From contig MGRY01000179.1 of assembly GCA_001799045.1 (NCBI GenBank), forward strand, positions 1 through 13,223: a stretch of DNA of 13,223 nt. Direction: 5' to 3'. The position numbers and the translations under genes are program-made. Each line of letters opens with the position of its first letter. The stretch's first letter is position 1. The notes beneath the pieces were generated by a model. The model was not told where the DNA came from, did no database searches, and worked only from the letters and a program-made list of their open reading frames with translations. This DNA is from Deltaproteobacteria bacterium RIFCSPLOWO2_02_56_12. GTDB lineage: Bacteria; Desulfobacterota; Binatia; UBA9968. Of this stretch, positions 1 through 7,281 are shown piece after piece.

Positions 1-336
1 GATAATCCCCTCATATTTTGCCGCGGCCAGCACCGCCATGCCGGAAAGACGATGCGTGCGTCCCTCTCCCACCGGCGCTACGGGCCCAAGAATCCCCGGA
101 AACACCTGTCCCTTCCCATCCACCTTAACCCTCGGCTCCACCACGTCCCGTATGCCAGTGACCCTCACCTTTTCACCAGGGACAACCACCTCCAGCCACG
201 CTTCCTCTATGCGTTTGTCTTGCAGGACGGATTCCTTGAGCTCTTCCCCATTCACTTCCAAATTCCCAGAGTGGTAACGGAACCTAGTTCCAAGGCGTAT
301 GTCAGTTACCGGAAACTCAGCCATCTCAAGGCGCAT
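1..336 (-). CDS. GrdE-like reductase component B subunit, N-terminal 112 codons (cut by window edge)
   Basis: This is the N-terminal quarter of a glycine/sarcosine/betaine reductase component B alpha/beta-subunit homologue (GrdE family). The frame is open from ATG at 336 to the window edge. It begins MRLEMAEFPV and is about 73% identical, by my hand alignment, to the first 112 residues of the complete paralog at 4890-6194; the shared segment VEGRTHRLSGMAV-like (GEGRTHRLSG) is invariant. The start is fixed by a strong ribosome site, GGGGAGGAG at 350-342, five bases before ATG, and by the matching start in the paralog. It follows the GrdB-like gene by 14 bases, so GrdB and this GrdE are very probably co-translated partners. 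In known systems GrdE is a proprotein cleaved to make a pyruvoyl group; that part of the protein lies outside the window. Confidence 0.85.
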   Translation of the reverse strand, partial: MRLEMAEFPVTDIRLGTRFRYHSGNLEVNGEELKESVLQDKRIEEAWLEVVVPGEKVRVTGIRDVVEPRVKVDGKGQVFPGILGPVAPVGEGRTHRLSGMAVLAAAKYEGII

Positions 337-341
337 CTCGT

Positions 342-350
342 CTCCTCCCC
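342..350 (-). promoter_or_regulatory. Ribosome binding site of the second GrdE-like gene
   Basis: GGGGAGGAG on the minus strand lies five bases before the ATG at 336, between the GrdB stop codon and the GrdE start. It supports translation of the partial gene from this ATG. Confidence 0.75.
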
Positions 351-1691
351 TTAAGCGCTTACAGTCATATTGGGCAAAAAGACTGTGGGCGCTTTTACCT
401 CTGATTGCAGCGCTTTCAATGCAGTCTCAACAATTTCCTGACGTAACTGGGCATCTATCTCCGCCGGCAAGCTCGGATCGCCGCAAGGATGCGGTATGCT
501 TACCCCCTTCACAATGCGGCTTGCACCCACCTGCTCTGCCACAGGATACATCGCGCTGATAAGCGCTACCGGAAACCCCGCTCGATCAAGCTCCTTGGTA
601 ATCACAGCGCCGCTGCGACTACAGGTCCCTCACGTGGCTACCAACAGCACACCGCCTACCCCTTCCTTGCGTAGATCCGCCGCGATCTCCTGACCAATCC
701 GTTTCATCACCGACGGAGATCCTTGATTCCCAGGAACCACATAGTAGGCGGGATAAAGCTTCCCCTTCCCTATCTTCCCCTTGGCCTCCAGCGCCCTAAG
801 GGCATCCAGAGGGACTCCGTAGTGAGGATTCTGATTCATATAAGAGACATTGTAACCCCCGTGGACCGCTTCCCAACGCCCCGGCTCCAATGCCCCTAAC
901 TCGGCAATATTGTACTTTCGCCAAAATGTATTCCTGTAGGTCTTAAAACCATCCGGATTGCCCCAGGGAACCACCCCGCTGGTGGTAATAACGGCGATGG
1001 TGGCCGAAGAGGAATCCGCCAGCGGCGCGGCAGGCGCGACCTGGTCCCAAACCTCCATGGGTACCTCGGTTACAAAGGGCTTACCCGCTACCTTTTTGAG
1101 TAAAATGTCGATAGCGCGCTCTACCCCCGGACGGTCAGTTCGTTGCAGCCGCCGTATGCCGCGCGGGAGGTATCCCTCTTCCCCCGCAGATCCTATCTCC
1201 GCACCACTCCCCACTCGATACGCAAACCGGGCCATCAACGAGAGCGCTTTTGTCATTCCCGCCGCACTCTCCGCCGTAGGAAGTAGATACACCCTCATGT
1301 TCCGATACTCCCGATACGCCGAAACCGCTGGATTCTCAGAATCCATCCCCACGACACACCCGATCCCCAATCCCTCCGCTACCGCCTGACATATCTCCAC
1401 CGATGCAAGTCCGTACCGCCCAGAATTAAATGCCGGCCCCGCTACCACTACATCGGGCCGACGTTTTTCCACTTCCCGCACAATAACTCCCTTCGCCTCC
1501 TCAACATGCTCATGAAAATAGTTGTCCCCATAATAAATCGTCGCCACCACCTTCCCACGATCCCCAAGCTGCCCCTCAAGCCCACGCGCCGCTCCTGCCG
1601 CCCCTTCAACCACGACCACGGGACTGCCTGCCTTCTCTTCTCCCCCAAGCCCGCCAAAATACTGATTCACTATATGAATAACTGTCAACAT
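351..1691 (-). CDS. grdB: GrdB-like reductase component B selenoprotein (Sec at codon 354)
   Basis: This is a homologue of glycine/sarcosine/betaine/D-proline reductase selenoprotein B, 446 residues including selenocysteine, close to the usual length of about 436. The N-terminus has the family signature NQYFGGLGGEEKAG (residues 9-22). Further signatures are GDNYF, AGPAFNSGRYG, SAAGM, EEGYLPRGIR, SGVVPWGNPD and AHGGYN. An in-frame TGA at 632-630 falls in the context VAT-U-GTCSRSG, matching the family's U-G-T-C-T-R-C-G selenocysteine motif. The frame then continues with family-like sequence (ITKELDRAG, GASRIVKGVSIPHP) to a TAA at 353-351. I chose the ATG at 1691 over an upstream GTG at 1724 because AAAGGAG lies eight bases before it and the family starts there. 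In known systems Sec receives the carboxymethyl group of the substrate as a selenoether. The third motif position, normally Cys, is Ser360 here. Selenocysteine insertion is inferred; the selenium machinery is not in the window. Confidence 0.9.
598..622 (-). promoter_or_regulatory. Candidate bacterial SECIS hairpin for the GrdB UGA
   Basis: On the minus strand, seven bases after the TGA at 632-630, an 11-bp stem forms between 622-612 and 608-598 with a GGC triloop at 611-609. All eleven positions pair (two are G-U, at 619/601 and 616/604). The loop begins 18 bases after the UGA and starts with G, which fits what is known of bacterial SECIS elements bound by SelB. The hairpin overlaps conserved coding sequence, so part of its form could be coincidental. 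Direct SelB binding cannot be judged from sequence. Confidence 0.6.
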
Positions 1692-1699
1692 GAGCCTCT

Positions 1700-1706
1700 C
1701 TCCTTT
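1700..1706 (-). promoter_or_regulatory. Ribosome binding site that sets the GrdB start
   Basis: AAAGGAG on the minus strand lies eight bases before ATG at 1691. It favours this start over the GTG at 1724, which overlaps the upstream gene's stop codon and would add eleven charged residues not typical of GrdB. Confidence 0.7.
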
Positions 1707-1720
1707 CGATTCCTTCAGTT

Positions 1721-2734
1721 TCACTTAGGGCCCGGTTGAAAGAGCCCTTTTTGCTCTAACTTCTTTACGATTCTATCATCGACTACATCTTCCGCCTTGA
1801 GGCCGCGAATTTTCTCGTTGGTGGCTCCTAACAGCCGGATGGTATTTTGGATCCCTTCCACATTTGGATAGATCCGTCGTTCATATAGGGTCTTCATAAT
1901 CTCGTAACCTTCTGCCGCATCCTCCACCCGAGGGAGATAAAGACCCTTGGCTAAACTCCTCATGACCGGAGCTTTGTTGGCAGGATCCTGAATAAAAGCG
2001 ATCGCCTCCACTAAGGCGGTGAGGACCTTCTCGACAACTTCAGGCGACTGGTTCACCAGGCTGCGCCGGGCAAAGACGGTCGTGCCCTGGTAGGGTATGC
2101 CCAGCTCGACGAGGTCAGCAAGGATGCGGAACCCCTGGCGCTTGAGGGCAGTGGAAAAGGCGTAGGTTGCTATATGGGCGCCGTCAACAATTCCAGAGGC
2201 GATCGCCTGCGCCCGCACCGCCTCATTTCCAATGACTCTGATAGTGATCCCGTCGCGCTTTAGGTCAAGTCCCCAGTGCTCAAGGGCCAGCATAGTGAAT
2301 ACCCAATTCCCCCCTCCTATGCTGGTGACGCCAATCGTTTTGCCCTTGAGATCCATGGGAGTTTTTATCTCGGGGGCGACCACAAAAGCGCCGGTGAGCT
2401 TATTGACCAAGCCCGCAACAAAAACCAAATCAAGTCCTCCTGCCATGGCGCCCAGGATGGCGCCGGAAGTGGAACCGGTGTTGAGGTGGGAGTCCCCCCT
2501 GGCCAGCGACGACAAAGCGACAGACGCGGTGCTCACGTAAACCAGCTGGACATCCAAACCATGCTTGCGGAAGAAGCCCTGATCTCGAGCGACAAAAAGG
2601 CCGCCTTCCCTTTCGCTGAAGACGGCATATGTGATGACCACCTTGGTCGTAGCTGAAGCTGCCCCAAGCCGGGTCCTATGGTAAGGAAAGAAGAGAAAAA
2701 CACCGATAATGCAAACGGCCAATAGTTTTTTCAT
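1721..2734 (-). CDS. SsuA/NMT1-like periplasmic solute-binding protein
   Basis: This is an ABC-type substrate-binding protein of the NMT1/THI5-like or SsuA class (periplasmic binding protein type 2 fold), 337 residues. A signal peptide is visible: MKK followed by a hydrophobic stretch to about residue 17, with a likely cut near residues 25-29. The mature part has the class layout: FVARDQGFFRKHGL near 47-60, MDLKGKTIGV near 127-136 and a SIGGG loop at 138-142, which lies at the ligand cleft in this class. It is clearly paralogous to the gene just upstream (2750-3754) and to those at 7282 and 10319. The upstream gene ends 15 bases before the ATG, and GrdB starts 29 bases after the stop, so all three are likely co-transcribed. 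The ribosome site is weak (AAAGAG). The ligand is unknown; no permease or ATPase lies nearby. Confidence 0.85.
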   Translation of the reverse strand: MKKLLAVCIIGVFLFFPYHRTRLGAASATTKVVITYAVFSEREGGLFVARDQGFFRKHGLDVQLVYVSTASVALSSLARGDSHLNTGSTSGAILGAMAGGLDLVFVAGLVNKLTGAFVVAPEIKTPMDLKGKTIGVTSIGGGNWVFTMLALEHWGLDLKRDGITIRVIGNEAVRAQAIASGIVDGAHIATYAFSTALKRQGFRILADLVELGIPYQGTTVFARRSLVNQSPEVVEKVLTALVEAIAFIQDPANKAPVMRSLAKGLYLPRVEDAAEGYEIMKTLYERRIYPNVEGIQNTIRLLGATNEKIRGLKAEDVVDDRIVKKLEQKGLFQPGPK

Positions 2735-2749
2735 CTACTCAACTCTTTC

Positions 2750-3754
2750 TCAAAATCCTTCCCGTTCCAATTTTCGCGCAATCCGGTCATCCATAAGATC
2801 CTCCACCTTTAGCGCCCCAATTTTCGGATTCACTTTGCCTAGAACGCGCAGCGCATTCTGTAGCCCCTCCCTGGTGGGAGTAATAGGCCGCTCATAGAGA
2901 ATCTTCATCCTCTCATACAACTCCTCAGCGCCTTCCACCTGTGGCAGCCGCAGCCATTTAGTTAAGCTCCGCATCACCGCCTGCTTGTTTACCGGATCCT
3001 GAATAAAACCAATCGCCTTACCCAGGCTTCTCAAGGTCTGCTCAGCCAGCTCGGGAGAACTTTCTACGAGGCCCCTTCGGGCCAGAAGGCCTTGGTGCTG
3101 ATAGGGAATGTTAGACTTTGGTAAATCGGCCAAGATAGAGGATCCCTGGCGTTGCGCCATTTTGCTGAACGTATAACCCAATAGGGCTCCGTCGACAATA
3201 CCTGCCATCATAGCCTGGGCTATTACGGACTGATCTCCTATGACCCGGAATTGGATCTTGTCCCTTTCAAGATTGAGCCCCCAATGGTCAAGGGCCATCA
3301 TCGTAAACATCCAGATGCCGCCGCCGATGCTTTGAACGCCGAGGATTTTGCCCTTAAGGTCTGCCGGAGTTTTGATCTTTGGCGAGACGACAAAATAGCC
3401 GTCAAGCTTATTGATGATGCCGGCGATGAAGACCACATCCAGTCCTCCGGCCATCGCCCCGAGCGTGGCGCCCGAGGCCGGGGCAGAGTAGAAGTGGGCA
3501 TCGCCTGCAGCCAGAGCCGAAATGGCGATAGGTCCACTGCGCACTTGGACGATCTCAGCCTCCAATCCACGCTCCTCAAAAAAGTGCTGATCCTTGGCAA
3601 CAAAGACAAGCCCCGTCCGCTCACTGAAATCAGCAAACGTGATGATGACCTTCTTGTTGGGGGTAGCCGCTGCGGCAAAATGGGATGCAAAAACAGAGAG
3701 AAAAAAAACCAGGCAAAGTCCGAAAGCTACGTAAGCGAATCGATGGATAGACAT
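2750..3754 (-). CDS. SsuA/NMT1-like periplasmic solute-binding protein, second copy
   Basis: This is a secreted binding protein of the same NMT1/SsuA-like class, 334 residues from the chosen start. ATG at 3754 is preferred over an upstream in-frame ATG at 3781 because a near-perfect AAGGAGG lies eight bases before it. The N-terminus is then a normal signal peptide (MSIHRF, hydrophobic core, cut near AAAA at 27-30). FVAKDQHFFEERGL (51-64), ADLKGKILGV (131-140) and SIGGG (142-146) mark the class. Its last 46 residues, from ITPTREGLQNALRV onward, are nearly the same as those of the truncated copy at 8328-8528, so one derives from a duplication of the other. It ends 15 bases before the next paralog. 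The ligand is not known. Confidence 0.85.
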   Translation of the reverse strand: MSIHRFAYVAFGLCLVFFLSVFASHFAAAATPNKKVIITFADFSERTGLVFVAKDQHFFEERGLEAEIVQVRSGPIAISALAAGDAHFYSAPASGATLGAMAGGLDVVFIAGIINKLDGYFVVSPKIKTPADLKGKILGVQSIGGGIWMFTMMALDHWGLNLERDKIQFRVIGDQSVIAQAMMAGIVDGALLGYTFSKMAQRQGSSILADLPKSNIPYQHQGLLARRGLVESSPELAEQTLRSLGKAIGFIQDPVNKQAVMRSLTKWLRLPQVEGAEELYERMKILYERPITPTREGLQNALRVLGKVNPKIGALKVEDLMDDRIARKLEREGF

Positions 3755-3762
3755 CAAATGAA

Positions 3763-3769
3763 CCTCCTT
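3763..3769 (-). promoter_or_regulatory. Ribosome binding site that sets the start at 3754
   Basis: AAGGAGG on the minus strand lies eight bases before ATG 3754. It rules out the longer reading from 3781, which would place charged residues before the signal peptide. Confidence 0.75.
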
Positions 3770-3803
3770 CTTATACCTCAAGGGGCACGGTTCATCTCGG
3801 AGC

Positions 3804-4877
3804 TTAAGAAATTCCGAATATCTTCTGAAATTCCTTGATGTATGGTGCTAATTTTACTCCCAGCTCGGGAGAAACAACGAAATCGGGCTCGACCTGAAAT
3901 ACCTTATATTTAACTTGCATGCCTCTCATCGCAACGCCTTTCCCCAATGTCGTCGCGAGAAATCTCTGTCCTTCCTCCGAAAGCACCCACTCAGTAAAGA
4001 GCAGAGCCGCGTGTGGGTTGGGGGCCTTCTTAGCCAAGAATATTCCATTCGGTTTTATGATCCGTGGCGTAAGCACGCTAAAACCCAGGGGCGCTCCGTT
4101 ATCCCCCATCTCTGCCGCCGTCTCTCCATTGATGGCGATGGCGATAGGGTACTCGCCGGCGGCGACAAGCTGTGCCGTTAACGTCCCACCTCTCCTAAAA
4201 CTCACATCCTGCGTAGAGAGTTTGCTCAAATATTGAAGGGCCTTTTCTCTACCCCAGGCAGATTCCATCGCCGCCAGAATATAGCCGGCCTCCGGATCAA
4301 ACAGGAGCTCCTTTTTCCACCTTGGGTGGAGTAGCTGATTGTAATCGCGAGGTACGAACTCTGCTTTAACCTGACGCGTGTTGTAAATCAGCGCCACGGT
4401 CAGATGGTACATGGTGTACCAATAACCCTGCTTGTCATAAGAACCGTCAAAAAATCTCTTCCGTTCGGGAAAGAGATATGGGTGAACGATTCCCTCCTTC
4501 ATTAACTGAGATCCGTAGCTGACATCTAACATGAGAACATCAGCAACTTGCTTCCCAGCCCGAGCCTCGCTCAGGGCGCGATTAAGAATTCCCTGGCGGG
4601 GGGAATAATATTGCTGCAAAGTTAGAAACGAGTACCGGGAATTAAAGGCCTGCTTAAGGGCGGCGAATTGATTGACCGGAAGGGTACTGTAGAAAACCAT
4701 TTGTCGTTCTTCCCTCGCCCCCTTGATCAGAAGTGATTCCCTCTCCACTGCGCTTAATGAGCCGATGTTGCTAACTAGGTCAGGGACGCCTGCTGCCCTA
4801 CCCTCGCGAAGGGGATTCAATGCATATAGACTAAGCAAGGAAAACCAAACTACCAAAACCGTTCTTGGCCCGTTCAT
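3804..4877 (-). CDS. Fe(3+)/polyamine-type extracellular solute-binding protein
   Basis: This is a periplasmic binding protein of the iron(III)/spermidine-putrescine/thiamine group (PBP2 fold, SBP_bac-like), 357 residues. It differs from the four NMT1-like proteins in the window. A signal peptide covers about residues 1-29 (hydrophobic stretch VLVVWFSLLSLYAL). The body shows REERQMVFYSTLP, a usual first-strand motif of AfuA-like proteins, then ADVLML, and late in the protein NPHAALLFTEWVLSEEGQ, a hallmark of the family's C-terminal helix. ATG 4877 is preferred to ATG 4883 because the GGGAGG at 4890-4885 is seven bases from the former and only one from the latter. That ribosome site overlaps the stop codon of the GrdE-like gene upstream, which argues for translational coupling. 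No partner permease is nearby, and the ligand (metal, polyamine or other) cannot be deduced. Confidence 0.8.
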   Translation of the reverse strand: MNGPRTVLVVWFSLLSLYALNPLREGRAAGVPDLVSNIGSLSAVERESLLIKGAREERQMVFYSTLPVNQFAALKQAFNSRYSFLTLQQYYSPRQGILNRALSEARAGKQVADVLMLDVSYGSQLMKEGIVHPYLFPERKRFFDGSYDKQGYWYTMYHLTVALIYNTRQVKAEFVPRDYNQLLHPRWKKELLFDPEAGYILAAMESAWGREKALQYLSKLSTQDVSFRRGGTLTAQLVAAGEYPIAIAINGETAAEMGDNGAPLGFSVLTPRIIKPNGIFLAKKAPNPHAALLFTEWVLSEEGQRFLATTLGKGVAMRGMQVKYKVFQVEPDFVVSPELGVKLAPYIKEFQKIFGIS

Positions 4878-4884
4878 TTCCATT

Positions 4885-4890
4885 CCTCCC
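4885..4890 (-). promoter_or_regulatory. Ribosome binding site overlapping the GrdE stop codon
   Basis: GGGAGG on the minus strand shares its first base with the TAG stop (4892-4890) of the GrdE-like gene. It is correctly spaced for ATG 4877 and too close for ATG 4883. Confidence 0.65.
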
Positions 4891-6194
4891 TAATAAGCTC
4901 TACACGTCCAGGATTGCATGCCCCAAATATCAGCCCCACCAACGATCATATCCAGTGCATCCAGTTTGACTCGGCCGCGCGCCGGAATCACCGGCGCCCC
5001 TGGATAATTAAGAATCTGAATCTCTTCGTAGGGGCCTACCACCCGCTCCGCCTCAGGCAGCTCAATCGGACTGTTGCGATTGCCTGTGCTTACCACAGCG
5101 TCAGCTTCCGGCACGTAGTAAAGCAGAGGGGCATCCACGCCGCCTTTGACTCCGGACTCGTAGCCGACAAGCACTGTTTTGATTCCCCTCTGCTCGCAAG
5201 CTTGAATGGTCAGCATCACGTCGACAAAGGCATTTCCCCCGCCCACCCAAGTCACCAGAGCGCCATCAGCCCGCAGCGCGGTCCCCATTTGTGCCGTGTT
5301 ATGGGCGATCACCTCCTTGCCGTGATGGGTCTCGAATCGAATCCGTTCCAGAATCACCCCGGCAAAATTCACCCGGTGACGATTTTCCCGGTAGAGTCCC
5401 AAGACCAAGGGATGGTTTTGCCAGTCCCAGGTGGTTGGATGGTGGCATACCGCCTTGGTGGTGTTTATACCGATCGCTCCATCCAACATTTCATTTGGAT
5501 GAACAAAGGTGGCCAGAGAATCCCGAATTGAAAGCCCGTAGTAGCTGATTCCCGAGTGGGCGTGATGGCTGTCGCTGTGACAACCCTGAATGAGCACGAC
5601 TCTCGGCAACTTTGATCCGTCTTCACCCAGTTCATAGCTCTCCACCCTCCGGGGCTTCAGCCCGATTGTGACCTCAGCCAGTCTCTTGGCCACCTCACAT
5701 TCCGCCCGCTGGATGGCGGTATGCGCCTCCAGCTCGGCGAGTCTTTCGGCCAGTCTTAGCGTCAACACCAGGTTTACCAGAGCGCTAAAACGGGAAGCCT
5801 CGGCTCCCGGACCCCACATGTCGAGAATCGCGCTGCGCTGAGCCGCGCTCCCCGACCGGATCGTCCCCTCATATTCCGCCGCGGTCACTACTGCCATGCC
5901 AGAAAGGCGATGCGTCCGACCCTCCCCCACAGGGACCACGGGCCCAAGCACGCCTGGAAAGACCTGTCCCTTTCCCTCAACTTTCACCCTCGGTTCTACA
6001 ATGTCTCGGATGCCGGTAATCCGAACCTTTGCGCCGGGAGCCACCACCTCCAGGGATGCATCCTTTATATGCCGATCCTGAAGGACAAGGCTTTTGAGCT
6101 CTCCCGCATCAATCTCCAGGGTCTCGGAGCCATAACGAAACTCTCTTCCCAGAGTAATCTCAGCTACCGGAAACTCCGCCATCTCAAGCCGCAT
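4890..6194 (-). CDS. GrdE-like glycine/sarcosine/betaine reductase component B subunit
   Basis: This is a complete homologue of the GrdE proprotein, 434 residues, near the usual family length of about 430. In known reductases GrdE is cleaved to give a subunit capped by a pyruvoyl group that binds the substrate amine as a Schiff base, and it pairs with GrdB. The family order is seen: the N-terminal beta-rich part (MRLEMAEFPV to about 112), EGRTHRLSGMAVVTAAEYEG near 91-110, MLDGAIG near 236-242, RHRVNFAGVIL near 272-282 and RGIKTVLVG near 336-344. The start is ATG 6194, with GGAAGG just upstream and agreement with the paralog at 336; a longer reading to 6254 has no support. Oddity: where I expect N-C, the pyruvoyl-forming Cys, after DGAI, this protein has Thr245-Thr246; the next Cys is Cys250. 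Processing may therefore differ or be lost. Confidence 0.85.
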   Translation of the reverse strand: MRLEMAEFPVAEITLGREFRYGSETLEIDAGELKSLVLQDRHIKDASLEVVAPGAKVRITGIRDIVEPRVKVEGKGQVFPGVLGPVVPVGEGRTHRLSGMAVVTAAEYEGTIRSGSAAQRSAILDMWGPGAEASRFSALVNLVLTLRLAERLAELEAHTAIQRAECEVAKRLAEVTIGLKPRRVESYELGEDGSKLPRVVLIQGCHSDSHHAHSGISYYGLSIRDSLATFVHPNEMLDGAIGINTTKAVCHHPTTWDWQNHPLVLGLYRENRHRVNFAGVILERIRFETHHGKEVIAHNTAQMGTALRADGALVTWVGGGNAFVDVMLTIQACEQRGIKTVLVGYESGVKGGVDAPLLYYVPEADAVVSTGNRNSPIELPEAERVVGPYEEIQILNYPGAPVIPARGRVKLDALDMIVGGADIWGMQSWTCRAY

Positions 6195-6234
6195 AATACC
6201 TTCCCAAATAGACGTCGTTGCTGCGAGATGAACC

Positions 6235-7194
6235 CTACTCGCACCCCTTGCCAAAGCGGCGGTTTACAGAATCGGCCGCCGCTTTCACAAACCGGTCTAT
6301 AAGAATATCTCCAGCACTGAACGAGCCTGGCAGTTTGCCCACGGCTTTTTCCTCCTCGATCACCAGTTCCAGCCCGGCTTCATTTACCATGCCGTCTGGT
6401 GGGATGCGCTCAAACATGTGGTACTTCCCTTCCCAAAGGGACGCATCCATATCCTTGTCCAGCTCGTAACCCGCCTTTTGAACTATTTCCATCGTTTCTC
6501 TATATCGCTGGTTCATGAAGCGATAGCCACGGATCAAGGCGCGAAGAAGTCCGGTAAGCCGTTCAGGCTCATCGCGCACCACATCCCCCGTTGCAGCCGT
6601 GACCCTCACTGCATAACCATTGGGATAGACTTTGGAGAGATCCCCCAGGAGCGGATAACCCTCCTTGACCATTTCTGCGGCATCTCCCGAAATAATCATC
6701 GCCGCATCTACCTCTCCGGAATCGAAAAGCGGCTGCTGAAAACGCCGTGAGCGAGAGCCTTTGACCAACCATTGAACCATTTGATCCGCATCGAGGCCCT
6801 CCCGACGAAACAGCGCCCGGGTAAAGCGGGTATCGATGCCATCGGGCTCCCGGACAGAGACCTTTTTCCCTCTGAGATCCTTGAGTGAGTTGATTCCCCT
6901 GCCCCTGGCAGCCAAAAAGGCATAAGCCGGGCTGTTGAGCCATCCGCCGACAATAGAGAGATCTGCCCCTTGGGCCTTTGCCCCACAGACCAGAAAGGGC
7001 TTGGGATCCAGTCCGACGTGATACCTCCCCTCCTTCATCCCCTCTATAGTTATGGCATCGCTGCCGCTGCAAAAAAAATCGCACTCTCCCGCGCCCTCTT
7101 CTTCGAGATAACCGCGCGCGCGCGCCACAATCGGAGCAACGATATGAAAGAGATGATGGTGTCCTGCAGACAACATCCATTTGGCCTGGCTCAT
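6235..7194 (-). CDS. NMT1/THI5-like substrate-binding protein without a signal peptide
   Basis: This 319-residue protein has the fold signatures of the NMT1/THI5-like binding-protein superfamily: INSLKDLRGKKVSV at 101-114, like the DLKGK motif of the secreted paralogs, and FRREGLDADQM near 129-139. It has no signal peptide: the N-terminus MSQAKWMLSAGHHHLFHIV starts straight into the first domain strand, so it is probably cytoplasmic. Yeast THI5 is a cytoplasmic enzyme of this fold, but its CCCFC motif is absent here; cysteines are at 38, 42 and 70 and a His run at 12-14. It could be a cytosolic binder, an enzyme of unknown reaction or a regulator. It starts 87 bases after the binding protein at 7282-8331 and ends 40 bases before the GrdE-like start, which suggests a link with the reductase. 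Confidence 0.7.
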   Translation of the reverse strand: MSQAKWMLSAGHHHLFHIVAPIVARARGYLEEEGAGECDFFCSGSDAITIEGMKEGRYHVGLDPKPFLVCGAKAQGADLSIVGGWLNSPAYAFLAARGRGINSLKDLRGKKVSVREPDGIDTRFTRALFRREGLDADQMVQWLVKGSRSRRFQQPLFDSGEVDAAMIISGDAAEMVKEGYPLLGDLSKVYPNGYAVRVTAATGDVVRDEPERLTGLLRALIRGYRFMNQRYRETMEIVQKAGYELDKDMDASLWEGKYHMFERIPPDGMVNEAGLELVIEEEKAVGKLPGSFSAGDILIDRFVKAAADSVNRRFGKGCE

Positions 7195-7281
7195 AATCCC
7201 TGCCTTTCTGATTCTATCCTTTGCTTTCCAAAGATATCCTCCGTTTGATCCTCGCCCTGCCCTTTAGGTTTTTTGTCTCTC

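Noticed and set aside
1448..1657. Minus-strand open frame within the GrdB gene
   Set aside because: It is an out-of-frame shadow of GrdB with no ribosome site or family likeness.
351..1724. Reading the GrdB region as two separate genes or a pseudogene with a nonsense mutation
   Set aside because: The stop is TGA, lies exactly at the family's selenocysteine position, is followed by conserved in-frame sequence and by a suitable hairpin.
3251..3838. Long plus-strand open frame (195 codons) opposite the second binding protein
   Set aside because: It is antisense to a clear, signal-peptide-bearing binding protein, and its translation has no recognisable pattern. Similar antisense frames at 2276, 4914 and 7846 were dropped for the same reason.
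6569..7180. 203-codon minus-strand frame overlapping the cytosolic NMT1-like gene
   Set aside because: Its translation is Arg/Gly/Cys-rich frame-shift sequence; the overlapping frame has real binding-protein motifs.
6235..7194. A THI5-type pyrimidine (HMP-P) synthase
   Set aside because: The CCCFC cysteine motif of THI5 enzymes is absent, and no thiamine genes are nearby.
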